DNA of 21,860 nt from contig JANNRP010000021.1 of NCBI GenBank assembly GCA_031401535.1, forward strand, positions 1 to 21,860. The letters run 5' to 3'. The translations under genes and the position numbers were made by a program. The notes beneath the pieces are model-generated. The model saw only the letters and a program-made list of their open reading frames with translations. It searched no databases and was not told the DNA's origin. The stretch is from JAKFWF01 sp031401535 (GTDB taxonomy: Bacteria; Pseudomonadota; Alphaproteobacteria; Rhizobiales; Hyphomicrobiaceae). Below are positions 21,751-21,860 of the stretch, in pieces (position 1 is the first letter of the stretch; each line of letters begins with the position of its first letter).

Positions 21751-21860
21751 ATGCGCGCCCTGCTGATTGCCTTCGCGCTGACAATCTCGGGTCTGAGTGC
21801 CATAGCTCAGACGGCAACGCTGCTGCCGCCCGTAACTGGACCACTTGAGCCACGTGTTGA
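21751..21860 (+). CDS. Start of a secreted protein (cut by window edge)
   Basis: Only the first 36 codons are present. The ATG at 21751 has GGAG 6 bases upstream. The sequence starts MRALLIAFALTISGLSAIAQ, a clear signal peptide with likely cleavage after AIA (residue 19), and continues TATLLPPVTGPLEPRV with Pro-rich, non-hydrophobic character. No family can be named. It follows the TauE/SafE gene by 60 bases and probably has its own promoter. No stop codon occurs before the edge. Confidence 0.7.
   Translation, partial: MRALLIAFALTISGLSAIAQTATLLPPVTGPLEPRV

Noticed and set aside
1..21860. Mobile element, prophage, CRISPR array, tRNA or defence island
   Set aside because: No transposase, integrase, terminal inverted repeats, spaced repeats, cloverleaf or defence-gene signature was seen; gene content is core-like throughout.

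Overview
The window looks like a piece of ordinary chromosome from an alphaproteobacterium, most likely of the order Hyphomicrobiales. This is inferred from the gene content: a short Ppx/GppA protein next to rlmE, a long DUF882/YcbK-type protein, apt next to mtnA, and TTAACC-type motifs in intergenic DNA. It also fits the moderately high GC and the frequent GTG/TTG starts. I saw no phage, IS, integrase, tRNA, rRNA or CRISPR. The window holds 24 genes. Two are cut by the window edges: the 3' part of a hybrid histidine kinase on the left, and the first 36 codons of a secreted protein on the right.

Layout. (1) 1-5240, minus strand: hybrid histidine kinase with a degenerate receiver domain, YqjM-type old yellow enzyme, BenE-family transporter, and a secreted M15-type zinc peptidase. 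(2) 5472-8215, plus: ppx/gppA, rlmE and an EamA/DMT exporter, probably one operon, diverging from the peptidase across a region with a strong perfect hairpin. (3) 8299-10433, plus: LemA lipoprotein, a TPM protein with a glycine-rich tail, and a TPM protein split by a membrane hairpin. (4) 10618-12126, plus: DUF882/YcbK-like M15 protein with a long low-complexity tail, convergent with a glutathione S-transferase gene (12173-12808, minus). (5) 12990-15177, plus: a protein with a permuted NlpC/P60 (YiiX/C92-like) core inside long extensions, then an FkbM methyltransferase whose 3' end overlaps a convergent small membrane protein gene. (6) 15681-17555, plus: apt, a small zinc-ribbon protein and mtnA, tightly packed; this suggests salvage of both halves of methylthioadenosine. 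(7) 17754-19029, minus: a branched-chain aminotransferase-like gene followed by an NTF2-like gene, divergent from (8) 19193-21860, plus: secreted cyclase-family hydrolase, exported glutathione peroxidase, TauE/SafE permease, and the start of another secreted protein.

Envelope and cell-wall functions recur: two M15-type metallopeptidase-like proteins, a permuted NlpC/P60-like hydrolase, the LemA/TPM module and several exported enzymes. I found no clear new defence, mobile or RNA system. The parts most worth a second look are the permuted NlpC/P60 protein, the zinc-ribbon protein between apt and mtnA, the split-TPM module, the pseudo-receiver, and the hairpin at 5342-5374. Starts were often moved downstream of the longest open frame where a Shine-Dalgarno sequence, signal peptide or family alignment favoured it; the alternatives are given in each entry.
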